A DNA stretch of 64,000 nucleotides from Chloroflexota bacterium (GCA_016223085.1 JACRPS010000010.1:1-64000); one strand, 5' to 3'; counted from the first letter of the stretch, positions 16,421-25,627 are shown. Notes: generated from the sequence alone by a model not told the origin. A program made the numbers and translations.

Positions 16421-16600
16421 TTAGACCTTCGCCAGGGTCTTGATGCACTTGGTGCACAGGGTCTTGCGAACGAACACACCGTTTTCAAACACCCGAATTT
16501 TTTGCAGATTCGGTTTAAATTTGTGCCGGGTCGCGCGCATGGAGTGGCTGCGACGGTTGCCGAACATCGGCCCCTTGCCACACATTTCACACTTCGCCAT
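16421..16600 (-). CDS. rpmB: 50S ribosomal protein L28
   Basis: This 59-residue basic protein of the large ribosomal subunit begins MAKCEMCGKGPMFGNRRSHS, then RATRHKFKPNLQKIRV, and ends KTLCTKCIKTLAKV. It carries two CxxC pairs (residues 4-7 and 49-52), so it is the zinc-binding form. Length is normal for the family. It is transcribed away from fakA, from a shared intergenic region of about 130 bases. Confidence 0.96.
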   Translation of the reverse strand: MAKCEMCGKGPMFGNRRSHSMRATRHKFKPNLQKIRVFENGVFVRKTLCTKCIKTLAKV

Positions 16601-16729
16601 GATGAGTCGCCTCGATTATGTTCAGTTGCGGAAGAATGATAACGGCGATGCTACCATAACGCCCGGCAGGTTTCAAGGGCGGTCATGGCAGCCGGAAGGC
16701 GCGATCAACGATAGGAGCAGGGACGAAAG

Positions 16730-18388
16730 ATGGTCGCCAACGCGAATATTACCGCCTGTGATGGGCATTTGCTGAAACGGCTGGCCGAAGCCGGCCTGAT
16801 CTGGCTGGAAAGCAACCAGGAGAAAGTTAATCAGCTCAATGTCTTTCCCGTGCCGGATGGCGACACCGGCACCAACATGTACCTGACCATGCGGAAAGCC
16901 TACGAAGAAATCGCCCAGCTTGACGATGCCCATGTCGGCAACATCAGCAGCGCAATTGCGCGCGGGGCGCTGATGGGCGCGCGCGGCAACTCCGGCGTGA
17001 TCCTGTCTCAATGGTGGCGCGGTTTCGCCCATGCCCTGCAGGAACAGCCGGTGTTTGACGCCCGGCTGTTCGCCCACGCCTGTAAAAACGCGGTGGAAAC
17101 GGCTTACAAAGGCGTGGTGAAGCCAGTAGAAGGCACGATGCTGACGGTCAGCCGGCAGGCGATGGAAGCGGTCGCCGAGCGCGCCCAGGTGGAAACCAAC
17201 CTGCAATCCCTGTTTGAGACGAAGGTCGAAGCCGCCTATGCCTCGCTACGCCGCACGCCGGAGCTACTGCCGGTCTTAAAAGATGCCGGTGTGGTGGACT
17301 CTGGCGGTCAGGGCTGGACGTTTATCATCGAAGGGATGCTGCGGCTGCTGCGCGGCGAGGACATTCACATGCGATCGGTGAAGGCGGTGGCCGTGCAGCG
17401 CCCCGGCTGGCAGGACGCACTGGTGCCGGAGGACGAAGCCGGGTACGGCTACGACGTGCAGTTTTTGATGAAGCGGCAGGAGAAACCTTTTGACGTGGAC
17501 GCGGTGCGCGCCGCCATCTCCGAGATCGGCTGGTCAACGCTGGTGGTGGGCGACGAAAACCTGATTAAAGTGCATGTCCATGTCCACGACCCCGGCGTGC
17601 CGATCAGCTATGCCATTCGCGCCGGCGCGGCGCTGGACGACGTGGTGGTGGAAAACATGCAGTTACAGTACGTCCACTACGTCGAGGAACGCCACAAACG
17701 CGAAGACACGCCGGTTGAAGGCGTGGCTGTCGTTACGGTTGCCAGCGGCGACGGGCTGCGCCACCTGTTCGCGCAGGAGCTTCAGGCCGCATCGGTGATC
17801 TCCGGCGGGCAGACGATGAACCCCAGCACGGAAGATTTTCTGGCGGCCATCGAACGGCTGCCCAACGATGAGATTATCCTGCTGCCGAACAACCCGAACG
17901 TTATCATGGCGGCGCAGCAGGCGGCGGCGCTGGCGCAGGACAAACAGGTGCGGGTGGTACCCAGCCGTACCATCCCACAGGGCATCAGCGCCATGTTCAC
18001 CTATATCAATTCCCGTGAGGAACTGGCGCACGACGCCCTGGCCGACGAGATGAACGCGGCGATGACCGATGTGATAAGCTGCGAAGTGACCACCGCCACC
18101 CGTGCGGCGTCGCTGAACGGTGTTTCGGTGCGGGCGGGGCAGGTCATCGGCCTGATTAACGACGTGCTGGCGGTAGCAGGTGACGACATTCAAACTGTCG
18201 CCCGCGACGTTCTGTTCAAAGCCGGGGCGGACAAACGGGAACTGGTTACGTTATACTATGGACAGGACGTAACCCAGGCGGAGGCCGAAACGCTGGCAGA
18301 CAGGCTGCGGGCAACGTTTGCCAACCAGGAGTTTGAACTGGTCTACGGCGGCCAGCCGCTTTACCAGTACATTATTGGCGTGGAATAG
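16730..18388 (+). CDS. fakA: DAK2/DegV fatty acid kinase subunit FakA (YloV family)
   Basis: This is a 552-residue kinase. The N-terminal DAK2 domain has NVFPVPDGDTGTNMYLTM (nucleotide and metal binding) and GARGNSGVILSQ. The middle and C-terminal regions have the YloV fusion-protein pattern, including VASGDG and IVEV-like turns. FakA phosphorylates fatty acids bound to FakB proteins, feeding exogenous fatty acids into phospholipid synthesis. Two FakB-type genes follow immediately, which strongly supports the assignment. Confidence 0.92.
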   Translation: MVANANITACDGHLLKRLAEAGLIWLESNQEKVNQLNVFPVPDGDTGTNMYLTMRKAYEEIAQLDDAHVGNISSAIARGALMGARGNSGVILSQWWRGFAHALQEQPVFDARLFAHACKNAVETAYKGVVKPVEGTMLTVSRQAMEAVAERAQVETNLQSLFETKVEAAYASLRRTPELLPVLKDAGVVDSGGQGWTFIIEGMLRLLRGEDIHMRSVKAVAVQRPGWQDALVPEDEAGYGYDVQFLMKRQEKPFDVDAVRAAISEIGWSTLVVGDENLIKVHVHVHDPGVPISYAIRAGAALDDVVVENMQLQYVHYVEERHKREDTPVEGVAVVTVASGDGLRHLFAQELQAASVISGGQTMNPSTEDFLAAIERLPNDEIILLPNNPNVIMAAQQAAALAQDKQVRVVPSRTIPQGISAMFTYINSREELAHDALADEMNAAMTDVISCEVTTATRAASLNGVSVRAGQVIGLINDVLAVAGDDIQTVARDVLFKAGADKRELVTLYYGQDVTQAEAETLADRLRATFANQEFELVYGGQPLYQYIIGVE

Positions 18389-19264
18389 ATGCCCACCATC
18401 CAGATTGTAACCGACAGCGCGGCCAATTTTGCGACCCCACACTTTTTGCAGCAGCACCCGGTTACGGTTGTTCCGAATAAAATCAGCATCGCCGGCAGAA
18501 CCTACCGGGAAGGGGTGGATTTAAGCGCCGAGGAGGCGCTGCGCCTCCTCGCGCATCAACCGTTTGCCCCGCTGGTGACTTCCCCCAGTGAAACCGAGTT
18601 CGCTGAGGTGTATAATCGTTTAGCACGGACGTGCGACGCGATCATCTCGATTCACCCCTCGCGGGAGATTTTCCCCAGTTGGGTAAACGCGATGAAGGCC
18701 GCACGTCAGGTGGCTGGGCAATGCCAGATTGTGGTGCTTGACTCGCAGTCCATCTGCGCCGGGCAGGGGATGCTGGTGAAGGTGGCGGCGAAGGCCATCG
18801 AGCGCGAGAGCAGCCTGGATGACATTGTGCGGGCCGTGCGCGGCGCGGTTGAACGCATCTACACGGTTTATTACGTGGAGTCGGTCAACTATCTGCTGCA
18901 AAACAAGATCATGGCGTCATCCCATGCCGTGCTGGGGCTGATGCTGGGTATCAAGCCCTTTCTGGGTATCGAGCATGGCCGGCTGCAGTTGATCGAAAAA
19001 GTGAAAACGCGCTTGCAGGCGGTTGATCGGCTGGTGGAATTTGTGGTCGAGTTTGCCGACATCGAAGACGTGGTGATTGTTCAGCACAAATCGTACATTA
19101 GTGAACAGACGCGCCTGGTGCAGGACCGGCTGGCGGTGGAATTTCCGGCACAGTTTTTCCCCTACACGCTGTATAATCCATCGCTGGCCGCGTTGATCGG
19201 CCCGGACGCTACCGGCATCGTGGTTCTGGAAAGCGAGATTGAAGCTACCGACGATGACTTCTAA
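18389..19264 (+). CDS. DegV family fatty-acid-binding protein (FakB), first copy
   Basis: This is a 291-residue DegV-fold protein. IVTDSAANF at the N-terminus and TSPSETEF are the family motifs that contact the fatty acid carboxylate; the C-terminal domain is complete. It would hold a fatty acid for FakA to phosphorylate. The start codon follows the fakA stop with no gap, and the gene overlaps the second copy by 11 bases. Confidence 0.9.
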   Translation: MPTIQIVTDSAANFATPHFLQQHPVTVVPNKISIAGRTYREGVDLSAEEALRLLAHQPFAPLVTSPSETEFAEVYNRLARTCDAIISIHPSREIFPSWVNAMKAARQVAGQCQIVVLDSQSICAGQGMLVKVAAKAIERESSLDDIVRAVRGAVERIYTVYYVESVNYLLQNKIMASSHAVLGLMLGIKPFLGIEHGRLQLIEKVKTRLQAVDRLVEFVVEFADIEDVVIVQHKSYISEQTRLVQDRLAVEFPAQFFPYTLYNPSLAALIGPDATGIVVLESEIEATDDDF

Positions 19265-20111
19265 AAAAATCCGGTTTGTTACGGACAGCACCTGTGATCT
19301 TCCGGCGGAACTCGTCGCCCGCTGGGGCATCGGGGTCGTGCCGTGTTTTGTCAACTATGGCAGCGCCAGCTATGCCGATGATGGCCGCGAACTGAACCGC
19401 ACCACTTTTTACGAACGCCTGCCGGAAATCCGCCCGCACCCGACTACTGCCGCGCCGCCGCCAGCGCTGGCGGAGCAGATCATCGGAGAAGCAGCGCGGG
19501 ATGCCGACCATGTGGTCATCATCACCGCCCCGGCCAAGCTGAGCGCCATCCACAATACCATGCGACTGGCGGTGGAAAGCCTGGACTTGCAGCACCGCGC
19601 CACGCTGATTGACTCCGGTTCAGTTACGATTGGCCTGGGCTGGCAGGTGCTGGCGGGCGCGGCAGAAGCGGAACGCAGCGGCGACGTGCAGCGCGTCGTA
19701 GACGTGATTCACCGGATTCGACCTCACGTTCGGGTTTATGCCGGGCTATCCACGATGGAATACCTGCGCCGCAGCGGGCGTGTCAACTGGGCGAAGGCCG
19801 GGGTAGGGGCGCTGCTGCAAATCAAGCCGGTCATCGGCGTGTTGGACGGCGAAGTGCCGCAGGTGGCGCTTGTGCGCACCTTTGCCCGCGCAGTGGATAA
19901 GCTGATCGAACTGGCGCGCGCCGAAGCGCCGCTGGATAAACTGGCGCTGCTCCATGCCAATAACGTGGCTGGGGCACAGGAATTGAAAGAACGTTTGTCC
20001 GATATTACTCCGCCGGATACAATGATACTCAGCGTAACGCCGGTTATCGGGGTGCACATCGGCCCGGAATCGCTTGGTGTTGCCTTCGTAAGTGACAAGT
20101 GGAAACAGTAA
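19254..20111 (+). CDS. DegV family fatty-acid-binding protein (FakB), second copy
   Basis: This is a 285-residue DegV-fold protein with RFVTDSTCDLP and HPTTAAPPPA motifs. It is clearly divergent from the first copy, so the two probably prefer different acyl chains, as known for paired FakB proteins. ATG 19254 lies inside the end of the previous gene. It ends 6 bases before recG. Confidence 0.9.
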   Translation: MTSKKIRFVTDSTCDLPAELVARWGIGVVPCFVNYGSASYADDGRELNRTTFYERLPEIRPHPTTAAPPPALAEQIIGEAARDADHVVIITAPAKLSAIHNTMRLAVESLDLQHRATLIDSGSVTIGLGWQVLAGAAEAERSGDVQRVVDVIHRIRPHVRVYAGLSTMEYLRRSGRVNWAKAGVGALLQIKPVIGVLDGEVPQVALVRTFARAVDKLIELARAEAPLDKLALLHANNVAGAQELKERLSDITPPDTMILSVTPVIGVHIGPESLGVAFVSDKWKQ

Positions 20112-20117
20112 ACCCGT

Positions 20118-22889
20118 ATGCCTTCAGCTTTAGAAACTCTGGTCAAAATTCTCAAACTCGAACGCGAACAGGGATGCAAGGATTCCGCCGTGATCGGTGG
20201 ACTCGCTTCGTTCGGTGAAAAATGGGCATCAGATGCCCACGCCCAGGCGCGTAAACCCGAACATCATCTGCTGGTGGATGAACTGCTGTCCATCATGCGA
20301 AACTACACCACGCTGGAGAGCAAGGGCGAACGCCTGAAAACCGTGTCCTATATGCTCGACCGCATTGTTGGGCGCGTGCCACCGCCGCCGGAATATCAGG
20401 TGAAGGATGCCCCGCCGACTGAACTGCCGCCAGTTGAAGCGCCAAAACCACCGGCGGCAGTGGAAGCCCGCCCGCCGGCAGTACCCCGGCCAGAGCCGCC
20501 CCGGCAGGAAAAGCCGGAGCGCTCGGAGCTGATGGCCCGACCACCGCAGCGCGACAGGCCAAAGCGCGACCAACCACCGCGACCGCAGCAGCCCCAGGCG
20601 CGCCCCGCGCCGGTGGCCGAAGTGGACGACGAAGACCGCGACCTGCCAGTGGTAGACGAAGTGCTGGGCGAGCGCGAAGCCAGCTATGACAGCTACGACG
20701 CGCCGGCGCGCCCGCGTGGTGATCGCGGACGGCACGCGACCGAACCGGACATCAAGCCGCTGCCCCGGCTGGCGCGTCCGCCGCGCCGCCCGCGACCGCA
20801 GTTGAGTCCTGACGAGGCAATGGACATTCTGCGCGGCCTCAGCCAGCCGGTGACGGTAGTGAAGGGTGTTGGGCCAGGCATGGCGAAGCTGCTGGAAAGG
20901 CTGGGCGTGTACACGGTCAACGACCTGCTGCTGCTCCTGCCGCGCCGCCACGACGACTACACCAGCCAGGTGATGATCAGCCGGGTGGTTCCCGGCCAAA
21001 CCTACACCATTATCGGTACGGTCATCCACACGGACGTTCGAGCCGGTAAAAATGGTCGCAAGGATTTCTTCCTGGTGCTGGATGATGGCTCGGCTCGAAT
21101 GCGAGTGACGTTCTTCGGCCAGCATTATCTGAGTCGCCAAGTTCGTGTCGGTCAGCAGCTTGTGTTGCGCGGCGAGACCGGCATCTTCGGCAATCAGATT
21201 CAGATGACCAACCCCGAATGGGAACATCTGGACGCCGAAAACCTCCATACCAACCGCATCGTGCCGGTCTACCCGCTGACCGAGGGCTTAAGCGCCCGCG
21301 CCCTGCGGAAGCTGATGCGGAAGACGGTTGAATACTGGGCGGATCGTCTGCCGGATTATGTGCCGGAAGCGACGCTGGAACGGGCCGACCTGGCCGATCT
21401 GGGCTGGACACTCAAGAACCTGCACTTCCCGGAAGGCTGGGATCACCTTGACCACGCCCGAAACCGCTACATATTCGACCAACTGCTGCTGCTGCAACTG
21501 GCGGTGCTGAAGAACCGGCGCGAGTGGCAGTCCGTGCCGGGGCAGCCCATCTTCGTGAGCGACGAATTTTTGCAGTCGTTCATCGAAGCCGTGTTCCCGT
21601 ATCCCCTGACCGGCGCGCAGATACGGGCGATTGACGACATCCGCCGCGACGTAGGCCGTGCTATACCAATGAACCGTCTGCTGCAAGGCGATGTCGGTTC
21701 CGGCAAGACGGCGGTGGCGATGGTGGCGCTCGGTATGGCGCTGGCGAACGGCAAGCAGGCCGCGCTGATGGTGCCTACCAGCATCCTCGCGGAGCAGCAT
21801 TACCAGAACATCAGCGCCGCGCTGGACAACATGCCCGGCGACCGCAGGCCGGTGGTGGCGCTGCTGACCAGCGCGATCAGCGAAACGGAGCGCGAGTCCA
21901 TCTACCGGGGTATGGCCGACGGCTCGATTGACGTGGTGATCGGCACGCACGCGCTGATTCAGCCCGGCGTCGAGTTTAAGGATTTGGCGGTAGCGATCAT
22001 TGACGAGCAGCACCGCTTTGGCGTGGAGCAGCGCGGGGCGCTGCGCGGCAAGGGCAGCAATCCGCACCTGCTGGTGATGACCGCCACGCCCATCCCGCGC
22101 ACACTGGCGCTGACCATGTATGCCGATCTCGACCTGACGATTATTGACGAGATGCCGCCTGGTCGCATCCCGATCAAAACGCGCGTGGTCGAACCCGTCC
22201 AGCGCGAGCGCGTCTGGCAGTTTGTTGAAGCCGAACTGGACAAGGGGCGGCAGGCGTTTGTGGTGCATCCACTGGTGGAAGCGTCGGACAAGATCGAAGC
22301 GCCGGCTGCTGTGGAAGCCTACGAGCGGTTGAAGCAGGTGTTTTTCCGCTACAAGGTTGGCCTGCTGCATGGCCGGATGCGTCCCGCTGAAAAAGAGCAG
22401 GTGATGGCTGATTTTGCCACCAACAAATTTCACGTGCTGGTGACAACCTCGGTCGCCGAAGTGGGTGTCAACATCCCCAACGCCAGCGTGATGGTGATCG
22501 AAGGCGCGAACCGCTTTGGTCTGGCGCAACTTCACCAGTTCCGGGGGCGTGTTGGGCGCGGGGAACATCCTTCCTACTGCCTGCTGCTGACTGATACTGC
22601 GTCCGATGAAGCCCGCGAACGCCTGCACGCGCTGGAGGAAACCAACGACGGCTTCCGGCTGGCGGAAATGGACTGGAAACTGCGCGGTGCCGGTGATCTG
22701 GTCGGGCTGCGGCAGAGCGGCAGCAGCCGCCTGCAACTGGCGCAGGAGATGACGCCGCAGTTGGTCGAACTGGCGCAGCGCGAAGCCCGCACTATCTACG
22801 AAGAGGATGCTGACCTTAGCCAGCCGCAGCATCACCTGCTGGCGCAGCGGGTGGCGATGCTGCATAATGACAGCGCCGACGTGAGTTAG
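20118..22889 (+). CDS. recG: ATP-dependent DNA helicase RecG with long N-terminal extension
   Basis: This 923-residue branch-migrating helicase acts on stalled forks. Residues about 1-90 are helical, 95-235 a Pro/Arg-rich low-complexity linker, 240-420 the wedge (OB) domain beginning LSQPVTVVKGVGPGMAKLL, then Walker A LLQGDVGSGKTAVA, DEQH, MTATPIPRT, and a helicase C domain with HQFRGRVGRG. The total is some 230 residues longer than typical RecG. The helicase core is intact. Confidence 0.95.
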   Translation: MPSALETLVKILKLEREQGCKDSAVIGGLASFGEKWASDAHAQARKPEHHLLVDELLSIMRNYTTLESKGERLKTVSYMLDRIVGRVPPPPEYQVKDAPPTELPPVEAPKPPAAVEARPPAVPRPEPPRQEKPERSELMARPPQRDRPKRDQPPRPQQPQARPAPVAEVDDEDRDLPVVDEVLGEREASYDSYDAPARPRGDRGRHATEPDIKPLPRLARPPRRPRPQLSPDEAMDILRGLSQPVTVVKGVGPGMAKLLERLGVYTVNDLLLLLPRRHDDYTSQVMISRVVPGQTYTIIGTVIHTDVRAGKNGRKDFFLVLDDGSARMRVTFFGQHYLSRQVRVGQQLVLRGETGIFGNQIQMTNPEWEHLDAENLHTNRIVPVYPLTEGLSARALRKLMRKTVEYWADRLPDYVPEATLERADLADLGWTLKNLHFPEGWDHLDHARNRYIFDQLLLLQLAVLKNRREWQSVPGQPIFVSDEFLQSFIEAVFPYPLTGAQIRAIDDIRRDVGRAIPMNRLLQGDVGSGKTAVAMVALGMALANGKQAALMVPTSILAEQHYQNISAALDNMPGDRRPVVALLTSAISETERESIYRGMADGSIDVVIGTHALIQPGVEFKDLAVAIIDEQHRFGVEQRGALRGKGSNPHLLVMTATPIPRTLALTMYADLDLTIIDEMPPGRIPIKTRVVEPVQRERVWQFVEAELDKGRQAFVVHPLVEASDKIEAPAAVEAYERLKQVFFRYKVGLLHGRMRPAEKEQVMADFATNKFHVLVTTSVAEVGVNIPNASVMVIEGANRFGLAQLHQFRGRVGRGEHPSYCLLLTDTASDEARERLHALEETNDGFRLAEMDWKLRGAGDLVGLRQSGSSRLQLAQEMTPQLVELAQREARTIYEEDADLSQPQHHLLAQRVAMLHNDSADVS

Positions 22890-22896
22890 TGCATTT

Positions 22897-22924
22897 GCAG
22901 GGGCACGGCATGCCGTGCCCCTAC
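22897..22924. repeat. TAGGGG-type palindrome, CACGGCA core
   Basis: Arms GCAGGGGCACGGCA and TGCCGTGCCCCTAC have one mismatch and no loop. It lies between recG and coaD. Confidence 0.65.
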
Positions 22925-22952
22925 ATAAATACAACCTTTGGAGAAAACCCGA

Positions 22953-23483
22953 ATGATCCGCCGCGCCGTATACCCTGCCACGCTTGACCCAATTCACAAC
23001 GGACATATTGACATCGCCTTACGCGCCTCCAAAATCTTCGACGAGGTGGTGGTGGCGATTTACGATATGCCCAAAAAGAAGCTGCTGTTCAGCACCGAGG
23101 AACGGGTGGCGCTGGCCGAACAGGCATTTGCGGACTTTGGTAATATACGAGTTGCGCAATATTCCGGTTTGACTGTAAACTATGCTCAGGAAGTCGGCGC
23201 GATGGCGATTATTCGGGGGCTGCGCGTGTTTTCGGACTTCGAGTTTGAGTTTCGGATGGGACTGGCGAACAAGAAGCTGGCTCCCAATATTGAAACGATC
23301 TCGATCATGACCGACGAGAAACACCTGCACATCAGTTCCAGCACCATCCGCGAGATCGCGGAACTGGGCGGTGATGTTTCCAGCATGGTGCCCCCGTTTG
23401 TGGATGCAGCGCTGAAACGGCGGTTTGCTGAACTCCATGCCAATCACAATAGCCCCGGCTACATGATTAGCATTCGGGACTGA
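22953..23483 (+). CDS. coaD: phosphopantetheine adenylyltransferase
   Basis: This 176-residue enzyme adenylates 4'-phosphopantetheine, the penultimate step of coenzyme A synthesis. AVYPATLDPIHNGHIDI contains the nucleotidyltransferase HxGH motif (HNGH), MAIIRGLR is the substrate loop, and HISSSTIREIAELGGDVS is the ISSTxIR-type motif. YPATLDP replaces the common YPGSFDP. ATG 22953 follows GGAG. Confidence 0.94.
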   Translation: MIRRAVYPATLDPIHNGHIDIALRASKIFDEVVVAIYDMPKKKLLFSTEERVALAEQAFADFGNIRVAQYSGLTVNYAQEVGAMAIIRGLRVFSDFEFEFRMGLANKKLAPNIETISIMTDEKHLHISSSTIREIAELGGDVSSMVPPFVDAALKRRFAELHANHNSPGYMISIRD

Positions 23484-23501
23484 CCAAACGGAGGACGGGG
23501 A

Positions 23502-24059
23502 ATGGACATCCAGCATTTAGTAGATCGGCTTGAAGACCTGATTGACGAAGGGCGGCACATGCCCTTCAGCAAGTTTACGATGATTGACGAGGAGCGCGCG
23601 CTGGAGATCATTGACCAGATGCGCATTTCGATTCCTGAGGAGATCGAAAAAGCCTCGCGCGTGCTGGCGCAGCGCGACCGGATTCTGGCTGCTGCCAACG
23701 AGGAGGCCGCCCGCCTCATCCAGCAGGCGCGGGAGCAGGGTGTACAGCTCCTCGACCGGGAGGCGACGGTGCAGGCAGCGCAGAGCCGTGCCGCCAACAT
23801 CATTGAACAGGCGCGGCAGGAAGCGGAAAGCATTACCGCCGAGGCCGATCGCTACGTGCTGGAAACGCTGGCGAAGCTGGAACAGCAGCTTTCGCGCGCG
23901 CTGTCCCAGGTACGCAACGGCATCAACGAGGTCGCAGCGAACCCTAGCGCGCCGACCGAACAACCAACGGCCACTATGCCGGCGCAGTTCCCTGGGCAGC
24001 GCCAGCCGGTCGAGGCATTTGCCGGTCGCTCAGCCGACAGCCGTAACGATAACGCTTAA
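23502..24059 (+). CDS. coiled-coil protein, DivIVA/ATP-synthase-b-like
   Basis: This is a 185-residue protein, almost entirely helical and charged from residue 30 to 145 (repeating AAQSRAANIIEQARQEAE-type heptads), with a Pro/Thr-rich tail. There is no membrane segment. The pattern is like DivIVA-type or stalk-like scaffolds, but no catalytic motif or clear family signature is present. GGAGG precedes ATG 23502, 18 bases after coaD, so it probably belongs to the same operon. An intrinsic terminator follows. Confidence 0.7.
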   Translation: MDIQHLVDRLEDLIDEGRHMPFSKFTMIDEERALEIIDQMRISIPEEIEKASRVLAQRDRILAAANEEAARLIQQAREQGVQLLDREATVQAAQSRAANIIEQARQEAESITAEADRYVLETLAKLEQQLSRALSQVRNGINEVAANPSAPTEQPTATMPAQFPGQRQPVEAFAGRSADSRNDNA

Positions 24060-24083
24060 TTGTTTTTATCCTGCTGTTTTTGA

Positions 24084-24107
24084 GGGTATCCGGCGATACC
24101 CTTTTTT
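24084..24107 (+). terminator. intrinsic terminator ending the fakA-coaD gene run
   Basis: GGGTATC (24084-24090) pairs with GATACCC (24095-24101) over a CGGC loop and is followed by six T. Confidence 0.85.
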
Positions 24108-24124
24108 CGTTTCAACTCCCCGAT

Positions 24125-24159
24125 GGTACGTAAGGACGAACGAGTGGTTCGCCCCTACC
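24125..24159. repeat. degenerate TAGGGG-type palindrome
   Basis: The right arm GGTTCGCCCCTACC is intact; the left arm is decayed. It lies between the terminator and the convergent P450 gene. Confidence 0.4.
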
Positions 24160-24191
24160 ATAATACCGAATAGCCGCTTATCGTCCAACCG

Positions 24192-25406
24192 CTAAAACAC
24201 TACCGGAAGCGCCTTCATGCCGTGCAGCAGCAGCGATTCCGTCCACTCGATCTGCTCCGGCAGCACGGCCAGCCGCAGGTTGGGCAGGCGGCGCAGCAGC
24301 GTATCCAGCGCAATCGAACCCTCCAGCCGGGCCAGTGGGGCGCCGAGGCAGTAATGAATCCCATGTCCGAAGGCGATGTGGCGGTTCGGCGCGCGGGTGA
24401 TGTCAAATATATCGGGGTTGTCAAATTCCTGCGGGTCGCGGTTGGCAGCCAGCAGTACCGCAGCCACCTGTTCGCCCCTGTGTATTGTCTGCCCGCGAAT
24501 AGTCAGGGTTTCCCTGGCCCAGCGCGGCGTGGACATACCAACCGGTCCGTTGTAGCGCAGCATTTCTTCGATGGCGGTTTTCATCAGTGACGGGTCCGCT
24601 TTCAGCTTCGCCAACTGGTCAGGGTGTTCCAGCAGCGCCAGCGTACCGTTGCCAATCAGGTTGACGGTCGTTTCGTGCCCGGCCACCAGCAGCAGGAACA
24701 CCATACTCAATAGTTCCTGCTGGTCGAGTTTGTCGCCGGCTTCTTCAGCCATCACCAGTCCGGTCAGCAGATCATCCTGCGGCTCGGCACGGCGGCGGTC
24801 AAACATCTCGTGAAAATACATGATAAATTCGAGCGCCGCAGCGCCTACCGCGTCCAGATTATCGCCCCGCAGACCGCCGAGGACGATGGTCTGTGACCAG
24901 TGACGGAAGCGGTCACGGTCAGCAGCCGGGATGCCCAGCAGTTCGGCGATGACGGTGATCGGCAGCGGCAAGGCGTATTCCGCGATTAAATCCATCTGCC
25001 CCTTCGCCTCGACCGCGTTCAGCAGATTATCGGCAATTTCCTGGATACGCGGGCGCAGGTTTTCGATTACGCGGGGCGTAAACGCCTTGCTTACCAGCGC
25101 CCGCAGCCGGGTATGGTCGGGCGGGTCGGCCATCAACATGTGTTTGTTGATTGCAGCAGCCGCGTCGTTCAACATATAGTTGCCGTCATTGCCGGGCGGC
25201 ATCTGTTTGCTCATGTCCTTGCTAAAACGTGGGTCTTTCAGAAATTCAATGCTGTCGTCGTACCGGGTTAGCAGCCAGACCGGGACTTTCATCTCCGGGT
25301 CATAGGTATAATACACCGGCGCTTCTTCCCGCAGTTGCGCGTAAATCGGGTGTGGATTACGCAGCGCCGCCGGGGACAGCAGATCATAAACCAGACGATC
25401 AACCAT
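24192..25406 (-). CDS. cytochrome P450
   Basis: This is a 404-residue soluble bacterial P450. The haem-ligand Cys lies in AFGHGIHYCLGAPLAR, the oxygen-activating helix I reads VAGHETTVN, and the ExxR pair lies in IEEMLRYNG. No ferredoxin or ferredoxin reductase gene is adjacent, so electrons must come from elsewhere, and the substrate is unknown. CAGGAG precedes ATG 25406. A perfect CRP-type box lies 26 bases upstream of the start. Confidence 0.94.
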   Translation of the reverse strand: MVDRLVYDLLSPAALRNPHPIYAQLREEAPVYYTYDPEMKVPVWLLTRYDDSIEFLKDPRFSKDMSKQMPPGNDGNYMLNDAAAAINKHMLMADPPDHTRLRALVSKAFTPRVIENLRPRIQEIADNLLNAVEAKGQMDLIAEYALPLPITVIAELLGIPAADRDRFRHWSQTIVLGGLRGDNLDAVGAAALEFIMYFHEMFDRRRAEPQDDLLTGLVMAEEAGDKLDQQELLSMVFLLLVAGHETTVNLIGNGTLALLEHPDQLAKLKADPSLMKTAIEEMLRYNGPVGMSTPRWARETLTIRGQTIHRGEQVAAVLLAANRDPQEFDNPDIFDITRAPNRHIAFGHGIHYCLGAPLARLEGSIALDTLLRRLPNLRLAVLPEQIEWTESLLLHGMKALPVVF

Positions 25407-25431
25407 AAACCTTGCTCCTGACCATTACACT

Positions 25432-25447
25432 TGTGAACTGTTTCACA
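25432..25447. promoter_or_regulatory. CRP/FNR-family operator box 1
   Basis: TGTGA-ACTGTT-TCACA is an exact match to the CRP consensus half sites with 6-base spacing. It lies just upstream of the P450 gene, close enough that binding may block or modulate its transcription. Confidence 0.7.
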
Positions 25448-25549
25448 GATTACCGTTCCAACATTAATTCCACATTGGTCTTTGCCGACTTCTAGCGGAT
25501 TGCTCAGGGGTTTCTCATCCAGCAAAGGCTGAAGAACGTGATGCCTGTT

Positions 25550-25565
25550 TGTGATATTTGTCACA
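25550..25565 (+). promoter_or_regulatory. CRP/FNR-family operator box 2
   Basis: TGTGA-TATTTG-TCACA is a second exact consensus match. Its centre is about 42 bases before the expected transcript start of the transporter gene, the class II activator position. Confidence 0.75.
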
Positions 25566-25588
25566 GGTGTGGCAACTGGCCCCGACGT

Positions 25589-25594
25589 TACAAT
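25589..25594 (+). promoter_or_regulatory. -10 box of the formate/nitrite-type transporter gene
   Basis: TACAAT matches TATAAT at five of six bases. There is no -35 hexamer at the proper distance; the CRP-type box occupies that place, as in activator-dependent promoters. Confidence 0.55.
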
Positions 25595-25627
25595 CGTTGG
25601 AAAAGCCGCTTGTGGAGAAGAAAACTG

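Noticed and set aside
16270-16590. A 106-codon minus-strand frame overlapping rpmB
   Set aside because: The L28 protein is encoded in a different minus-strand frame (16421-16600) with perfect family motifs.
21288-23006. A 572-codon minus-strand frame opposite recG and coaD
   Set aside because: It covers two genes with intact motifs on the other strand, and the product has only His/Arg/Gln-rich antisense composition.
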